Source: Anas platyrhynchos
Lineage: Eukaryota; Chordata; Aves; Anseriformes; Anatidae
Length of the DNA: 64,000 bases
NCBI RefSeq assembly: GCF_047663525.1
Contig: NC_092600.1
Coordinates: 7,087,501 to 7,151,500, forward strand
Reading direction: 5' to 3'
Part shown: one piece after another, positions 1 to 12,480 of the stretch
How positions within the stretch are numbered: the first letter of the stretch is position 1
How the letters are laid out: every line of letters begins with the position of its first letter
Notes under the pieces: model-generated
What the model was told of the DNA's origin: nothing
Seen by the model: the letters and a program-made list of their open reading frames with translations, nothing else
Databases searched by the model: none
Program-made: the position numbers and the translations under genes

Positions 1-752
1 TAGTACCTCACCCTGGAGTCAGAGGTGAGAATTTCAGCAGCTTCTGGGAAAAAAGCTGAAGCTGCTCTAGGGAAACCTAGCTGTAAAGGGGCACTGGCCT
101 GTGGACGTTTGCAGACAAGAGTAGTGGTGTGGTGATCCCAGCTGCAGCACTTCACTGTGTCCTACCAGTGCTACTGGTAGCTGCTATGGCCCAGACGAGG
201 CTTACTGCACCGATGGGGCTCAGCTTGACTCCTGGATTTAACAAGCTCCTCTGCTACCCAAAGGCTGCCAGTTAGGGAGATTCACAGAGCTGGAGCTGCA
301 ACCCAGTCCTGTTATTAACAGGAGGTGGTATTTAGAGGTATTTAGAGGAATCTTCTGAAGGCGGGATGCGTTTTTATGAGAAGTCTTGGCTGGAGCAAGG
401 CTGGGAGACACTCAAGGGGGGTTTGCAAGCACTGACTCCAGCCACCAGCATGAAAATAATGATAGAATTGAGTCCATGCAGTAACCTAGCCTGTGTAAAT
501 ATTACGTTTCTTGCTGAAAGCACAATCTGTGCTCCCAGCTCTTTCTCTACTCTTAAAGCTAATAGAGTCTGGTATAAACAGGCACTGCAATACTTCCACA
601 GCCAGGCTTCTTGGAAATGCAGTTTAGCTTCCTCTTCTCAGAAAGAAGATTCTAAGGAAGCATTTGCTTTTTGTCTCTTACCACTCCTCTTCCTCCCATG
701 GAACTCGCACTCCACGCAGGAAGTGGAAGGTGACCATGAGGAGATCACTTAC
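1..752. other. FAXDC2 intron at the left edge, no exon seen
   Basis: This stretch lies downstream of the last FAXDC2 exon in the window, in the direction of transcription (leftward). I looked on the minus strand for the continuation of the hydroxylase, including the third histidine box of the HDYHH kind, and did not find it. The open frames here have no matching splice sites and no recognisable protein. The remaining 3' coding exons should therefore lie beyond position 1. Confidence 0.7.
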
Positions 753-3700
753 TATGTGCTCTAATGGGTGAGCGTAAATGGAGACCACACCAATGGGGGC
801 TGTCCATTCGTGGTGCTTCTTGTGAATGTGCTTGTACAGGAGGGGCAGATGAACAAGCCTAAGTAGAGAAAACAGAAATATAGGTTTTGAGCCCCCTAAG
901 AAAGGAACATAGAGTAATGTAACAACTTTTCCTTGGGCCGGTCTCATGTCTCCTCTTGAAAATGGGTTTTAGAACAGCTGGGAGTGAGTGCAGGACTCCT
1001 GGCTTCTCTCTTTCTTCATCATTAAGTCCTCGTTCAATGGATTCAATGTCTGTTGGTTGATGTTGAACTTAGGTTCAAGTACATCCCATAAATCCAAGTC
1101 TCTGAAAGACTGATTCACTCAAACCTTCCCCTTAGGGAAAGACTCACTGTATTTTTTGCTGTTTTGACTTTTCCTACTGGCAACTATTAGAGAAAGAATA
1201 GTAAGTGGCCATCCTTTTTTTTTCTTTTGTGCCTGTGTCCAAATGCTTTTTTTTTTTTTAACAGCTTTTGTATAAAGCTATCTGTTTACTTTATTCCTGA
1301 ATCTCTAACCTGTTCCACATTTGTAGTTTTTATCCATTTCTGCTTACTGTAGCAGCATTGCAGCAGCCAAGCCTCATGTAGTAAGGATGTTCCCTAGTAT
1401 AGGAACTTATAAGTAAGCTCCAGGACCTACATCTTTCCATACAAATACAAGGTTGTTGGAAGAGGGACTGTTGCTGTTTCCAGAGATGGGTATAACCTTA
1501 AAGGCAGAGGGGCAAACCACTGAGTCCCGTTCCAGTGCTCAGCTCACCTGTGTGAATAATAGAAGAGAATTTCCTCAGTTATGGTAAAGATGCTCAGCTC
1601 GACAAGAAACCACTGGAAGGTGGGTAATTCCTTGCTGAAGGTGTTGCCCCACCATTTCATGACATGGAACATAGGCACAAGCATGGGCAAGGAGATAAAG
1701 AACTGATTAAACAGCGCTGTGTAGATGGCTTGTCGCAATTTTTTTGTGTCCACCTGCAAAAAAGAAGTCAGGATTTGAGGCTACATCAGAAGCACTGGGT
1801 CCTTGATTAGGAACAATAAAGAGCTTTTAGATTTGTAGGATGCTTTTGTATTAGTTAGTTTAGGGGTCAACTTTTTAACAAGCAGTCTATCAAGATCTGA
1901 TCCGTAGCCTAATTACAAGAACATTTTTTCTCTCTGCCGTGGATATACAAGACTCAGCTTGACTCTCCTTGAATCCTATCTGGTTGGAAGAGAAAACCAT
2001 AACTGGTTCTTCTCCCCTCTCCTAACCTAAGAGACTCCAGGAAGTGTTTAGCCAGCAGAAGAGGCACAGTGACAATTACTTACAGGATCATTCTTGCCCA
2101 GCTGAATGCGATACCGAGTAATGAAAGTTGGCTTTCCTGTTACATCAGCCACCATAAGGATTCCATTGAAGCACCAGAAGGCAAGGGCAGGAACCAACGC
2201 AGCCCCTGTGACATGAGGAAAGGTCAGAGATGTGTGAATACATTGAGAGCTGTGGCTAAATCAGAAAAAAGATACAGTGGATTAGTATCCAGAGGACGTT
2301 GCTTGGACCTAAGTATACCAGGTGCATAATCCCTGCCCTGTGATGCTTTAAAATGGAATATGGGTAGGTTCTGGCACCCAAGTAAGATCTAGGGAATGGT
2401 GAGGTTAAACTGCACAAATACCCCATAGGCTAAAACCTGCCACAACACGCTAAGAAAAGATTTTTCTAGGAGGTTGGGGAACCTCTGTCACGAGTTATTT
2501 TTAAATACACATTAGATAAGATCAAGTTGATTCCTGGGACCTTGCAAAATCCCTACCGAGCCTGTTCACCAACTGCTAATCACAGACAGAGAAGGGTTGT
2601 ACACTACGGCGAGCGTAAAATTTACTAATTTAACTTTAATTTTCAGTAATTAGTTCTACTGAGTCATTCATTTCTCACAGGAGCAGAGAGTATGTTTACA
2701 CAGGGAAGCCGTTCTGTACTTTCAGAAGCAGCAAAAAGATCAGGTTTTTAATCCCTGTAGTAGGTCTAATGAGGAGCCACTCCAGAGGTGGCACCGTTGC
2801 ACTGTCACTTACAGCTGGCTTTGAAGCCTACATGTGCTTTTCAGCAGGGAAAGCAGGCTGTTTGGGATGGAACATCCACGTCCCATTTTAAATACAATAC
2901 GTGCCCTTGTACAGCAAAGGGTTGTTAATCTGAGTAACTCACCAAAGAGGAAGAGTGACCATTCCTTTCCCTCAAACCGGTTGTAAAGATTTAGCCATGC
3001 TGTTTGCCAGAAATTGCCTGAGGTCTCCCAGATCTTCTGTACATACCTGTGGGAGTAAATGTTGTTAGTGACTTATCTTTTCACAACGTGCTTATCCCCT
3101 CTCCACAGAAATGCTTCTCCTCAAGCCCCTTTGTTCTAACAATCTCACCAAGAAGCAGAGTTCATGAAGGCAGTGAATATGAGCAGGCCTGTACCAAGGA
3201 CCATGGCAGAGGTCTTCACGGCATCCCAGAGCTTCTCTTCCTGTGAGCAAGCAACAAGAGTAATTAAGTATATGCTGCGGGGCCCCGTGCTAGGCTTTCT
3301 GGTATTTGAAATGCGTGGTTAGAGGCGGTCCCATGGTGGTCTGTTTTGCTTTACAGATTCTAAAGAACGCGGTAACCGGGCTGTTCTGGGATAGTGTGTG
3401 TAACTGGGGGGGAGAGTTCACCCACGTCCACCTGATGTCTTCACAGAGCCCTGAAGTGTCACTGACATGGAATTTCTCTGGTGTAATCAAAGGGAGAGGA
3501 TGGGCCACTGATCTTTCCCTCCCCATTTTTATTGGGTATATTTCTGAGTACCTGGAGGACTGTAATGTAAAGGGCTTCTGGATAACTCAGAACAGTAGCA
3601 ATGGAAGACCTGGGGGTAAGGAACCGGGCTCCATCTCTACATTTCCCTCACTCTGCCAATTTATTCTCCCTCCCAGTATCCAATATGCTATCCTCCAGCA

Positions 3701-6061
3701 GTAATGAAGAACTGTTATGGTCAGGTGATCTGATTAATAGCTCCAGTTAATTCAGAACCACTTCTTTCAACTTTTTTCTTAGCTTTGAAGAGTGCTTCTG
3801 AAGAAGCTTAGCCTTTTTTTTTTTTTTTTCCCTCTAACTGTAACAGAGGTCTAACAGAGGATAATACTTTGCCTTGCAGATACAGCCCATCGCAGATACA
3901 ATTTGATTCTAGTACTGGGAGTACGACTTGTCTAGAAGGTACCATGTGTGATCTGTACAGAATAACTGCCCTATAACAAGAAGTTAAAATACACAACTTC
4001 AGAGAAGTAGGAAGTTCACTACATTTCTGTTCTCAGTCATGGAAGTGTTACCTACTAAACAAATATCCCCATGTAAGTATAATGGCACCTGTGGTGTTAA
4101 CAGGACTCCTAGGACAGTAAGGATTTTAACCACACAAAGCAATCAGACCAGTGTGACTTTTTGATTCTAGGAATAAGAATATTCAAAAAGCAGTATTTGA
4201 TATATTTGAACAATTAAATATGCAAAAATGATTATCAATTATATGACAAATATATAATTAAGTGTCTTAACATAGCCCAGATTGGTTGTGCAGTTCAGAA
4301 ATCTTAGTTTGAGTCTTCTTGGGTGAATACACATTATATTTATCTGCAGGATGATTTAAAAAAATAAATAATAATTCTAAAATACTATAGCGTAATAACC
4401 AGCTAGTGTTTTGTTCTGTCCTTCCTGGTTTTTTTCAACTGTGTTGTTTAGCTGCAAAAGCAGACTGGAGTAAAAATAGTATGATTCATAGTTGCTGTCC
4501 TGTTTGTCTCCTGTCAGAGAGGCCAAATGAGAGACAGCTCACTAATGCATACTAATGCATGTTGAATGCAGGTGTGTGTAGGGCAATGCAATACAGGGAA
4601 ACCCTCTCGACATAGCTTTCAGTGTGAAGAGTTTTTTTAAGATTCTGTAACAGCTACAGAATATTAATCATTGCCCAGAACTTGTCAGCAGTGTTTATCT
4701 GTCCCAGGACAGAACTTTGCTCATTAGCACTGAAACTTTCCTCATTAAAACAAACATTTGTTCCTATCGTTTCAGTTTTTATCACATTAGCAACTGGGAA
4801 GAAAGTAATTTACAGGACTCCTGCCCTACAGCTTCATGTTTGTGAACCTTGTAGGCTTGTATTTGAAGCAATACAATCAGTTGCCAGCATTATGGCTGGG
4901 TGTACTCAACTGAAAATGCAGGGCTGGTGAAAGAGCCATCTATTCCAGCTTCAGATAGTACATGCTCAATTTTGGGCTGGAGGTTTGCCCTCAAGTTTCA
5001 GACTTCCAGTTGTATCCGTGTTACGCCTAATGTATACTGATATAAGATAAGAATTTCTTAATATTTAAACCCTGGAATATCATCTAGGTATTCTTTAGAA
5101 AGAAATATTAAAAGCTATAAACATTTCTGAGCCTTTTAACAGAATTGTATCATTTAAATCCTTCTTTTTCATAGGATGACAAAAGAATATACCAAAGAAA
5201 AACTTTGAAGTCAGAATTTTTAGTTAGACCAAATAATATTTCAGATTCTTTAGCATCCTCCAGCCAGAAGATCTCAAATAATTTCAAATATTAATAACTT
5301 CTAATACACACCAGAGACCATGTATGCCCTGCTTTAAGACAGTAGCCACTGCTCTGCAATCTTTAAGCAATTTTAAAAGCCATTTGGACAGAAACTGTCT
5401 TGTTTTGAGACTGCTTTTATTGCATGTGAGGAAGTGATTACGTGAATGAAGCCCACACAGTATAATTACATGAGCTGTAGAAGCAGAGAAGTTTACATTA
5501 AAAAAAAATCTTGTTCATCAGGTCCAAGTGCTAACACCCTGTTTCTCTTCATGCCAGCGGCTCTGGCACAGTGGTTTCCAAATTCTGCTCCACTGATCGC
5601 CTGAGACGTTGCCCTTAAAGGGCTTATACAAGGTGACAAATTCCTTAAGTGCAGAGCAGGGTTGCTGCCTGCAAGGTAAAAAAGAAGCTGCACCAGCTGC
5701 GAAAGACTCTGCTCAGCTGGCCCACCACACTGGGCCTGGTTAGGTAGCAGAGCTGCTGGCTACAGCAGAGAGTTGTGGTCTCCTGCCATACAAGCAGAGG
5801 TAACAGGCCCTTCACCACATAGTGCTGTAGCCACGGTGCACTGGAAGTGAAAAAATGTGAAAATGTTGCTGTAGTGATGAGCGATGAACTCCTAGTTGTG
5901 TTAAAGCAATTTGAGCGTTGTCTGTCACTTCTCTTGGGAGGTTATTCAACACATCCAGCTTTCCAAAGCGCCTGCATAACGCTTCCTTTAAAAGGTGAAC
6001 TTTGAGTCTTTACCTGTTTCTGCTGTGCAGCCATGGTGGAGTATCCAGAGTCTCTCTTCAT
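753..6061 (-). CDS. FAXDC2: FAXDC2, fatty acid hydroxylase domain-containing protein 2 (3' end missing)
   Basis: Membrane di-iron enzyme of the sterol desaturase/fatty acid hydroxylase superfamily, expected in the endoplasmic reticulum; the mammalian protein is linked to sterol metabolism. Coding exons in transcript order: 6061-6014, 3240-3149, 3046-2943, 2205-2084, 1753-1548, 858-753. All junctions are GT-AG and phases agree (48+92+104+122+206+106 = 678 nt, 226 codons). Visible features: hydrophobic segments, the family block RYRIQLGKNDP, a first histidine box HRLVH after FYYS and a second, HKKHH, in HIHKKHHEW. The third box and C-terminus (roughly 100 residues by comparison with mammalian FAXDC2) are off the left edge. 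The ATG is the first base of its exon, right after the acceptor, so the 5'UTR must come from an upstream exon, probably in the CpG island near 12 kb. The first exon (MKRDSGYSTMAAQQKQ) is less certain than the rest. The last donor GTAAGT would itself encode Val-Ser, which resembles the conserved continuation, so that boundary needs transcript support. Confidence 0.93.
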
Positions 6062-6969
6062 CTGAAATAAGAAGTGATACAAGTGAACTTTGTACAGCTG
6101 GAGGGTGGAAGAACACAATGCTGACCGTAGCAAATCACTTCAAGCTCAGTTGCAAAACTGTACAATAGTAACCCTCTATGCTCTGTCCCTCCTTCATTTT
6201 TGTCCATGGCACAAAACCGAGCTCTTTAAGTCTTACAGCCCCCACATCTCCCATATTTCCCGATGTGTATTAGTATTTTATGAACAGAACACATCAAGTC
6301 TAATAGTGTAAGTGACAGCTTACTGAGGACTGCAGAATTTAATCTATTTTGCTTTTCATAGTTGGAAGAATATTCAAACACAGGCATGCTGTGTTACCTA
6401 AGGTAACAAAGGAAAGTGGAGAGAAGGTACAAAGGCACCTGTCTAAGGTACAATGAAAATCAGAAAATGATCATTAGACAGATGATATTCTATTACCTTT
6501 ACGATGATAGCAGGCCTCCTGGGAGCGCTCCTCTTGCAGCTTGTCAGAAGGGGGGAATGCACTGCCAAAAAGAAACCATCACAGGAGCAGAGGGATTAGT
6601 GATAGCTTTCTGGGTACAGCCTTCCAAATGCAGTTCTGTTTATTTACAAGCATTTCCAGCTTTGTTTCCCTACAACATGCTAGTGTGCAGGTCAATGGGC
6701 AGGAGACAGAAAAATTGGACACTTTCTTCCTGCTTGGGTTCCTGCTTACTCATGGACAGAAAAAGGTGAGGCCTTTTCTGCTTACTACTGATGTTAAACA
6801 GTTCTGGGAAGACAAAAGAAATCAGACAAAAAGTGATTTGACACTGGAAACCACAAGCCCCAACTCCCAGCCCTCTATGTCAACACTAGGGTTGCAAATA
6901 CTCCAAGGGGAAATGCTAAATTTTGGTAGCAACCTTAAAACAAACAACTTCATGTTGTCTCTCTTTGCC

Positions 6970-6992
6970 AATAAATAAAAAAATAAATAAAT
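6970..6992. repeat. (AATA)n simple repeat
   Basis: Short imperfect tetranucleotide run of AATA units, about 23 bp. Confidence 0.7.
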
Positions 6993-7540
6993 GGGTGAGA
7001 GGTGCTATTGCTTAAAATCAGAATGTGTTAGGGAAGTCCCCATGTCCTAGTACATCTCGTCATTCCCCAGATTGAGAGCTCCTCTATTAGACTTTGTGAG
7101 CTACTAGAGTCAGTCTTTGAGATCTTTTTTGTGTTTTTTCCCCATTATATCTAGTTTCCCAGCCACAATCTTACTAATAAAATATCGTGGGACTCTAACA
7201 TATCTGATGAAGAATGCCTAAGAGTTACAGTAACAAGCAACCTGCTAGTCTGAATAGAGCAGGGTAAATAATTTGCCACCGGACAAACTGAGCTTATCTT
7301 CATTTGCAAAGACCTCCTGATCATGATGAAGCAGTCTGTTATGCAATGTGCAGTGTGTTCCCATCTTGTCACACAGGTCTTCTCGGTGCAGGTGTGCCTG
7401 CCGTCTCTATGAAAACACTGCTAATAGTTGTAATAAGTCAAATAATCCATTACTTTTTGGGCACCTTGCTCTATTCCAGACCCTGTTTTAACACTCCTTA
7501 TTCTTCAAGGATGCTCTACCTCACTACTTAAAATCACAAC

Positions 7541-7800
7541 ATCAGTTGGAAATAACTTCTCGACCCCTTGGTCCAACCCCTTGCTCAGCATGGGGCCAAG
7601 TCCAAAGTTAGATCAGGTTGATTGGAGCCTTGAACTGTTGACCTTTGAGTACATACATGGAGATGCTACAGCTTCTCCAAGAAATATGTTGCAGTGTTTG
7701 ACTACCTTTACTGTAATTTTTTTCCTAATATCTCATCAGAATTTCCCCCGTTATAACTTGCATCCCTCATCCTTTTGTTGTGCACCTCCCTGTCTTCCCT
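7541..7800 (-). mobile_element. Old, diverged CR1 LINE fragment
   Basis: Landmarks of the CR1 3' region, read as its complement, occur in the right order: a GTTGGAAATAAC start, GTCCAACCCCTTG, an AGATCAGGTTG block, a CAGTGTTTGACTACC block and a TCCTAATATCTCATCAGA block. They resemble avian CR1 consensus with many substitutions and small gaps. The element's sense strand is minus. Ends are approximate. Confidence 0.6.
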
Positions 7801-10280
7801 ACAACCACCCAGCAGGGAGCTGAAAACAGCACTGAATTATTCTGCTACAGCAGTACAGAAAATAGTATTGGCCATAGTTATCTGTGATAAAAGAGATTAT
7901 TCTACTCCTAGATAATCTCGTAATAGACGTTAGATCTTAGAGAGGTAGATATCTCAGTTACTATTTGCAGCACCATACAGCAGTGCTGATTCAATCCCTG
8001 CTGAATCTTTGCATGTCAAAGGCTAAAGAGCAGAGCACAGGTGAGAGCGTGACTCTGCTTTGAGTTCCTGGGAAGAGAAAGAGCCAGTGCTTGACCGAGT
8101 CTCACATGGTGTGAGTTTGGAAGGAGTTAAAATTGTAATTGCATTTCTAGTCCTCCTCCTTTTTAAAATAATCAGATTATGATAGAAGTCTTTGTTGGGC
8201 AAAGCCTTCTAGTTTGAAACATATTTGCTTAACCTTCCTCTCCCCCAAATCTCAGTCAGCTACCTTTACTGTCACATTTACAGAATAAATTTTATGTTAC
8301 TTATATTAAAACAAGACAAATTTTGATGGACCATATCTTTCCCCAGCATCTCATTGCCTACCCCCTTTTTCGCTGGATAATATCTTTTCTGATTCAGAAT
8401 ACACCAAGTACATAAACAAAAGCATTCATATCACCACGGCTGTTTCAGCAAACAAAAAAAATCCTTCCAAGTACTTGGCACTGATCTCTTTTGGCATATT
8501 ACACAGCCCCGAAGCAAACAGCGAGGACCTCAGCTGCCTGCAGTTATTTGCTAGCATTAGATAGAACTGGTGCTATGTAAAATAAAGGCTCTGTTTATTT
8601 TTTTTCAATCTAGTTAACACAAAATCTGATCAAACCAAATTCTAAATCCTGCAGTAAATGTAATTGTTTTTCTGATCATGCTCTTAATGGCAAAAGGGAA
8701 ACAGGCACCAGCCAGTAAAGAATTCCAATACAAACCTTTTTTTAATTGCCATGTATTTTATCATTTCTCCAGCAACTGTGTATCAGATCTGCTTTCACTG
8801 TATTTTCCATTTCAACTATCAGAAAAGGCTAGTTTGTCTAAGTCATGTTTTAAAATCCATAAAATAATCTGGAATAAAATAAACAGTTACACAGCTTTAA
8901 TAAAGGAACTGCCATACTTTTTACATCTGTTTTAAAGTTTACATTATTATTCAAGTCCCATCTTTGCTGTCCCCTTACAGTTCCTGCTGCCCAGATAGTC
9001 CCAAGCTGAGACTGCACAAGCGCCTGCTTCTCCTTGTACTGTACCCAGTCTCCTATTGCATCGCATCCTTCTGACACCAGCTAAGTCCTGCTGCTGTCAG
9101 GTACAGCTGGATAACTGTCTGCAGTGATGGAGTGGCTGCCAACCCCGTTGTTTGGTATTTTTTTCCTTCCTGCTTGAAACTTCTACTTTAGAACTTCATT
9201 GGAATCAAGCTTTGTAGTACATAGACAGTGGAAATGTTGCCCGGGAGAAATAAGAGTATGACTGTGAAAGTACAGAACCTATAGAGAGGAGAAAAGTAAG
9301 GACAACCTACCTGGTCACCCCTGAAGTTGCATATCAGCCACACTGTATGGAGAGAGACAAGACTAGATGTGTCTGGTGGGGCTCCTACTGTGCCAAGCAG
9401 TGCACAGATTTGAAGGCAACTACAGTTCCTATTTTAAATGTACATATGACATTGCCTTTTAATTATTTCTTCAGAGTTTCAATCATATATTTTCCAGCCA
9501 CTATGCCCCTGAGCTCTGGCTGCCCGCTCTTTGCTTACCTCCTGCTAAGTGTAGCCTAGGAGAGGTCCTTTGTGTTTATCCAGAGCCCAGAGTTCAACTC
9601 CTCACCTTTCACTACTGCTGCGGAAACTTTATGAGGGTTTAGGCAAAGGAGTCGGGGGTGTGTTTCCAGGCAGGAGTTGGCTGTCCCCTCCCAGACAAGT
9701 CATGTGAAGCCAGGGCCATGTCACTGGCAGTACTGGCAGCGTTCCCTGTGCATGTGCACATGCTGTCATTCGGTTAAGCATTCAGAATACATCTCTGCAG
9801 GTAAGGGTTTTTCACCAAGAGATAATGACCGTGTCTGAGAATAAAGAAGGCAGCTACACCTTAAAAATAAATAGTTTTTGCAATGCCCTAACTCATGTTT
9901 TAGGCACAAAATAGCTAATGCCAGTGCAACTGAATGAGTCAAAGGTGTATTTGTTAAAAGCATAAGGGTTATTGCGGATCGTGGCCAAAAACAGCAGTCC
10001 AAGATTTCGTTGTGTTGGCCTAACTACAGATTTCACCATGAGTTGCTGCATAGTGTCTTCAGGCAGTTGCAGGTACTGGTTCTATCTGTAAGGATGAGAC
10101 GCAAATAGGTTAGAATGTGCTTGGGCTCAGTTGTGTTTAAATATGCTTACAGACCATAAAGTCTGTAATTACAGTATTGCAAGATGTAATTTGCAGTAGT
10201 ATTTGTCTTTATTATGCAGATGTGGCCCTAATCTACTACTTATCTAATATACAGTGTCCTATTATGAGCTAAACTCTGAG

Positions 10281-10336
10281 AATCATGGAATCATTAAGGT
10301 CGGAAAAGACCTCCAAGATCATCTAGTCCAACCGAA
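10281..10336 (-). mobile_element. Short CR1-type 3'-end remnant
   Basis: The sequence from AATCATGGAATCATTAAGG through GACCTCCAAGATCATCTAG to GTCCAACC matches the common avian CR1 terminus in complement orientation. Only about 55 bp are left. It could instead belong to another bird repeat that shares this motif. Confidence 0.6.
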
Positions 10337-12164
10337 GAAGTGAGGGTGTTACTGGACATATGGTACCAGATTTATTTTTCCACTCAAGGAAAGACAAGGA
10401 CCATCTCCTCTCCCTCACGGTTAGCTTTGCATGGCCATACATGTGTGAAGCAATATATGTTGTTGTAAGCAGCATCTCAAGCTAGCAGTAGTTAATGCTG
10501 CATAGCACAATAGTAGATCTGCAAGCACGAATAGTGGTGGTGCCTAGTTGTCTCTGCCTGACTTCTTCCACCTACCATTATATCTATATTTTTATCAATT
10601 AACTTTTTCTTGAAGGAATATTCCTGAACTCCCCCCTCTCAACCAGTGCTGTGTGTCATCAGTATGGTACACTTTTGCTGCTGTTTCATTTCAGATTTAG
10701 AAGCTTTGCTGTTTTTATCGCCACTTTCTCTTGACTCATAGCATCAATTCCCTGGTGGGGAGTTTTTTTAGTTCTCAGCTGTTGCTACTAATTGTTATTT
10801 ACTGTAGACAGCAGACTCAACAGGGAGCAACGCAATTCCTCCAAACTATTTGCACATGTACCGAGGAGGAAGTGGGAAATGGCACCTCAGGAGAGTGAAC
10901 GCTGTCCCGTCCTTTTTTTGGACTTGATCTTGCACTGGGAGGGCTGTTCATCCAATATGCTAAAGACTGTGATAAGCCCGTGAATTTCACAGCCCTCAGT
11001 GTTCTTTTTTAACCTCTGTTCAATTCAGACACGGGTTATATCTGAAAGATTTATGCCCAGTAGTAACAGACAGATTAGAGCATTAGTCATAAGGATGTAA
11101 ACTTCATTTACCTGCTGCTGCAAGTCTGGGTCTAGTGCAGGTCAGCAGTAACCTGAAAGCTGCTTCTGTTGGTTAGCCTGGGCCCTAAACTGGTACCGTC
11201 ACCAGAAACCCTCCAGTTAATGCAATCCCTGCCAAAGCTCAGCTCTGAGGAACACACAAAGTTCTGATTTTCTCTTAGTAGAAACGCTTTTTTGATCAGA
11301 CACTTCATAAAATAACTTCTCTGTGTTAAAGGTGATAACTTTCTGCCAATTTAGCATGTTGCGTGACTTGCACAACCTGAGTGAAGTTCTGAGCTGAGGA
11401 GGCAAAATGGGAACTATCGCCTACAGAGATAAACGTGGCATCAAAACACAGCTCAGAAGATGCTGACAGCATCAAGGTCGCTTGATAGAGAGCAGCGTCC
11501 AGAAAAAACCCTCTCCTTTTACATCTATGTTTCTGCTGAGGCATGAATGCTAAATCTGGGAGACTGAACTGTGCCTGGAGTGCGAGAGATACCAAGATTT
11601 ATGTATTTTTTCCAGGTACTTTTATTTATCTGATTGGTAAGCAGGCAGCTGAGTCAGTGAAGGCTTCCAGCTGACCCCGAAGGGTGGGCAGAAGTAATTC
11701 TGCAGCACTATGAGGAATATAACCTGTTTTTAACAGATGCAACCCTGCCCGGGGAGGCTGGCAGCCTGAGGGTGAGGCAATCCAACGGCAGCGCTGTGAC
11801 CAGAGAACCTTCCACATCAATCACGGATCTGCCATCAGCCCGCAAGGCAGCGGTGCTGGCGGCTGCGTGACACCAGAAGCCGTGTCGGGCCGTTTTGGGG
11901 AAGTTTTGGTGTTAATGGGACTTAAATAACGTGTCTGGGGCAGAAGCAGCTGAGCGCTGCCACACGGGGCCGGAACAGAGACCGCTGAGGCGAGGCGGAG
12001 CTGGCAGGGCAGGGTCGGGCCGGGTGACAAAGGCCCGCAGCTCCCCCCCCCACCCGCAGCCTTTGGACTCGCCCAAGCTCCGCGCTCTGTGAGCGCTGGG
12101 CGAGTCCATCGCCTGCCTGAGGGGGAGGAGCCGCGGCATCCCCTCAGCCCAAGGGCAGCGGCTT

Positions 12165-12176
12165 TGCGCATGCGCA
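12165..12176. promoter_or_regulatory. NRF1 binding motif
   Basis: Perfect 12-bp palindrome TGCGCATGCGCA, containing the full NRF1 consensus GCGCATGCGC. It lies about 240 bp upstream of the proposed CNOT8 first-exon donor. NRF1 sites are typical of CpG-island housekeeping promoters. Confidence 0.8.
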
Positions 12177-12301
12177 CAGCTCCCCGCGCGGCGCTCCTCC
12201 CTCCCAACTCCCCTCCCCTACAGGCGTGCGCGCGGCGGGCGCGCGGCACAGGGCACGTTGCGGCGCGCGCGCGCCCGCTCCCCTCGGCTTTCCCCAGCGC
12301 T

Positions 12302-12311
12302 TCTCGCGAGA
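12302..12311. promoter_or_regulatory. TCTCGCGAGA (BANP-type) motif
   Basis: Perfect palindrome TCTCGCGAGA. This element is known to be bound by BANP and to drive CpG-island housekeeping and divergent promoters. It lies about 100 bp from the ETS-like site and first-exon donor. Confidence 0.75.
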
Positions 12312-12421
12312 CCCGGCGGCAGGGCGAGGCGGAAATCCCGCCTTAAAGCCCCGGCGGGAGGCCCTGAGTGCGCCTGCGCGGGGCGCCACAGGCCCGGCCC
12401 CGGCTTCCGGGCAGGTAGCGG

Positions 12422-12450
12422 CGGGGGGAGGGGGAAGGGGGGGGCTGGGA
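12422..12450 (+). other. Potential G-quadruplex tract
   Basis: Four G-runs of at least three (six, five, eight and three Gs) separated by 1-2 nt linkers, directly after the proposed CNOT8 exon 1 donor. It would form on the non-template strand and on the nascent CNOT8 RNA. The structure itself is inferred from sequence. Confidence 0.6.
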
Positions 12451-12480
12451 CCCCTCAGGGACCCCTCAGGGACCCCTCGG
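12448..12480. repeat. Three tandem copies of an 11-bp unit
   Basis: The unit GGGACCCCTCA occurs three times head to tail, the last copy differing at its final base. It lies in the GC-rich start of CNOT8 intron 1. Confidence 0.8.

Larger units (their letters stand above)
6062..11849 (-). other. Probable 5'UTR intron of FAXDC2, non-coding
   Basis: About 5.8 kb between the FAXDC2 start exon and the CpG island. I see no coding exon with splice sites on either strand. It contains one short AT-rich simple repeat (about 6970), two CR1-like pieces (about 7541 and 10281) and otherwise unremarkable unique sequence. That it is an intron of FAXDC2 is inferred from the ATG sitting directly at an acceptor. 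Confidence 0.5.
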
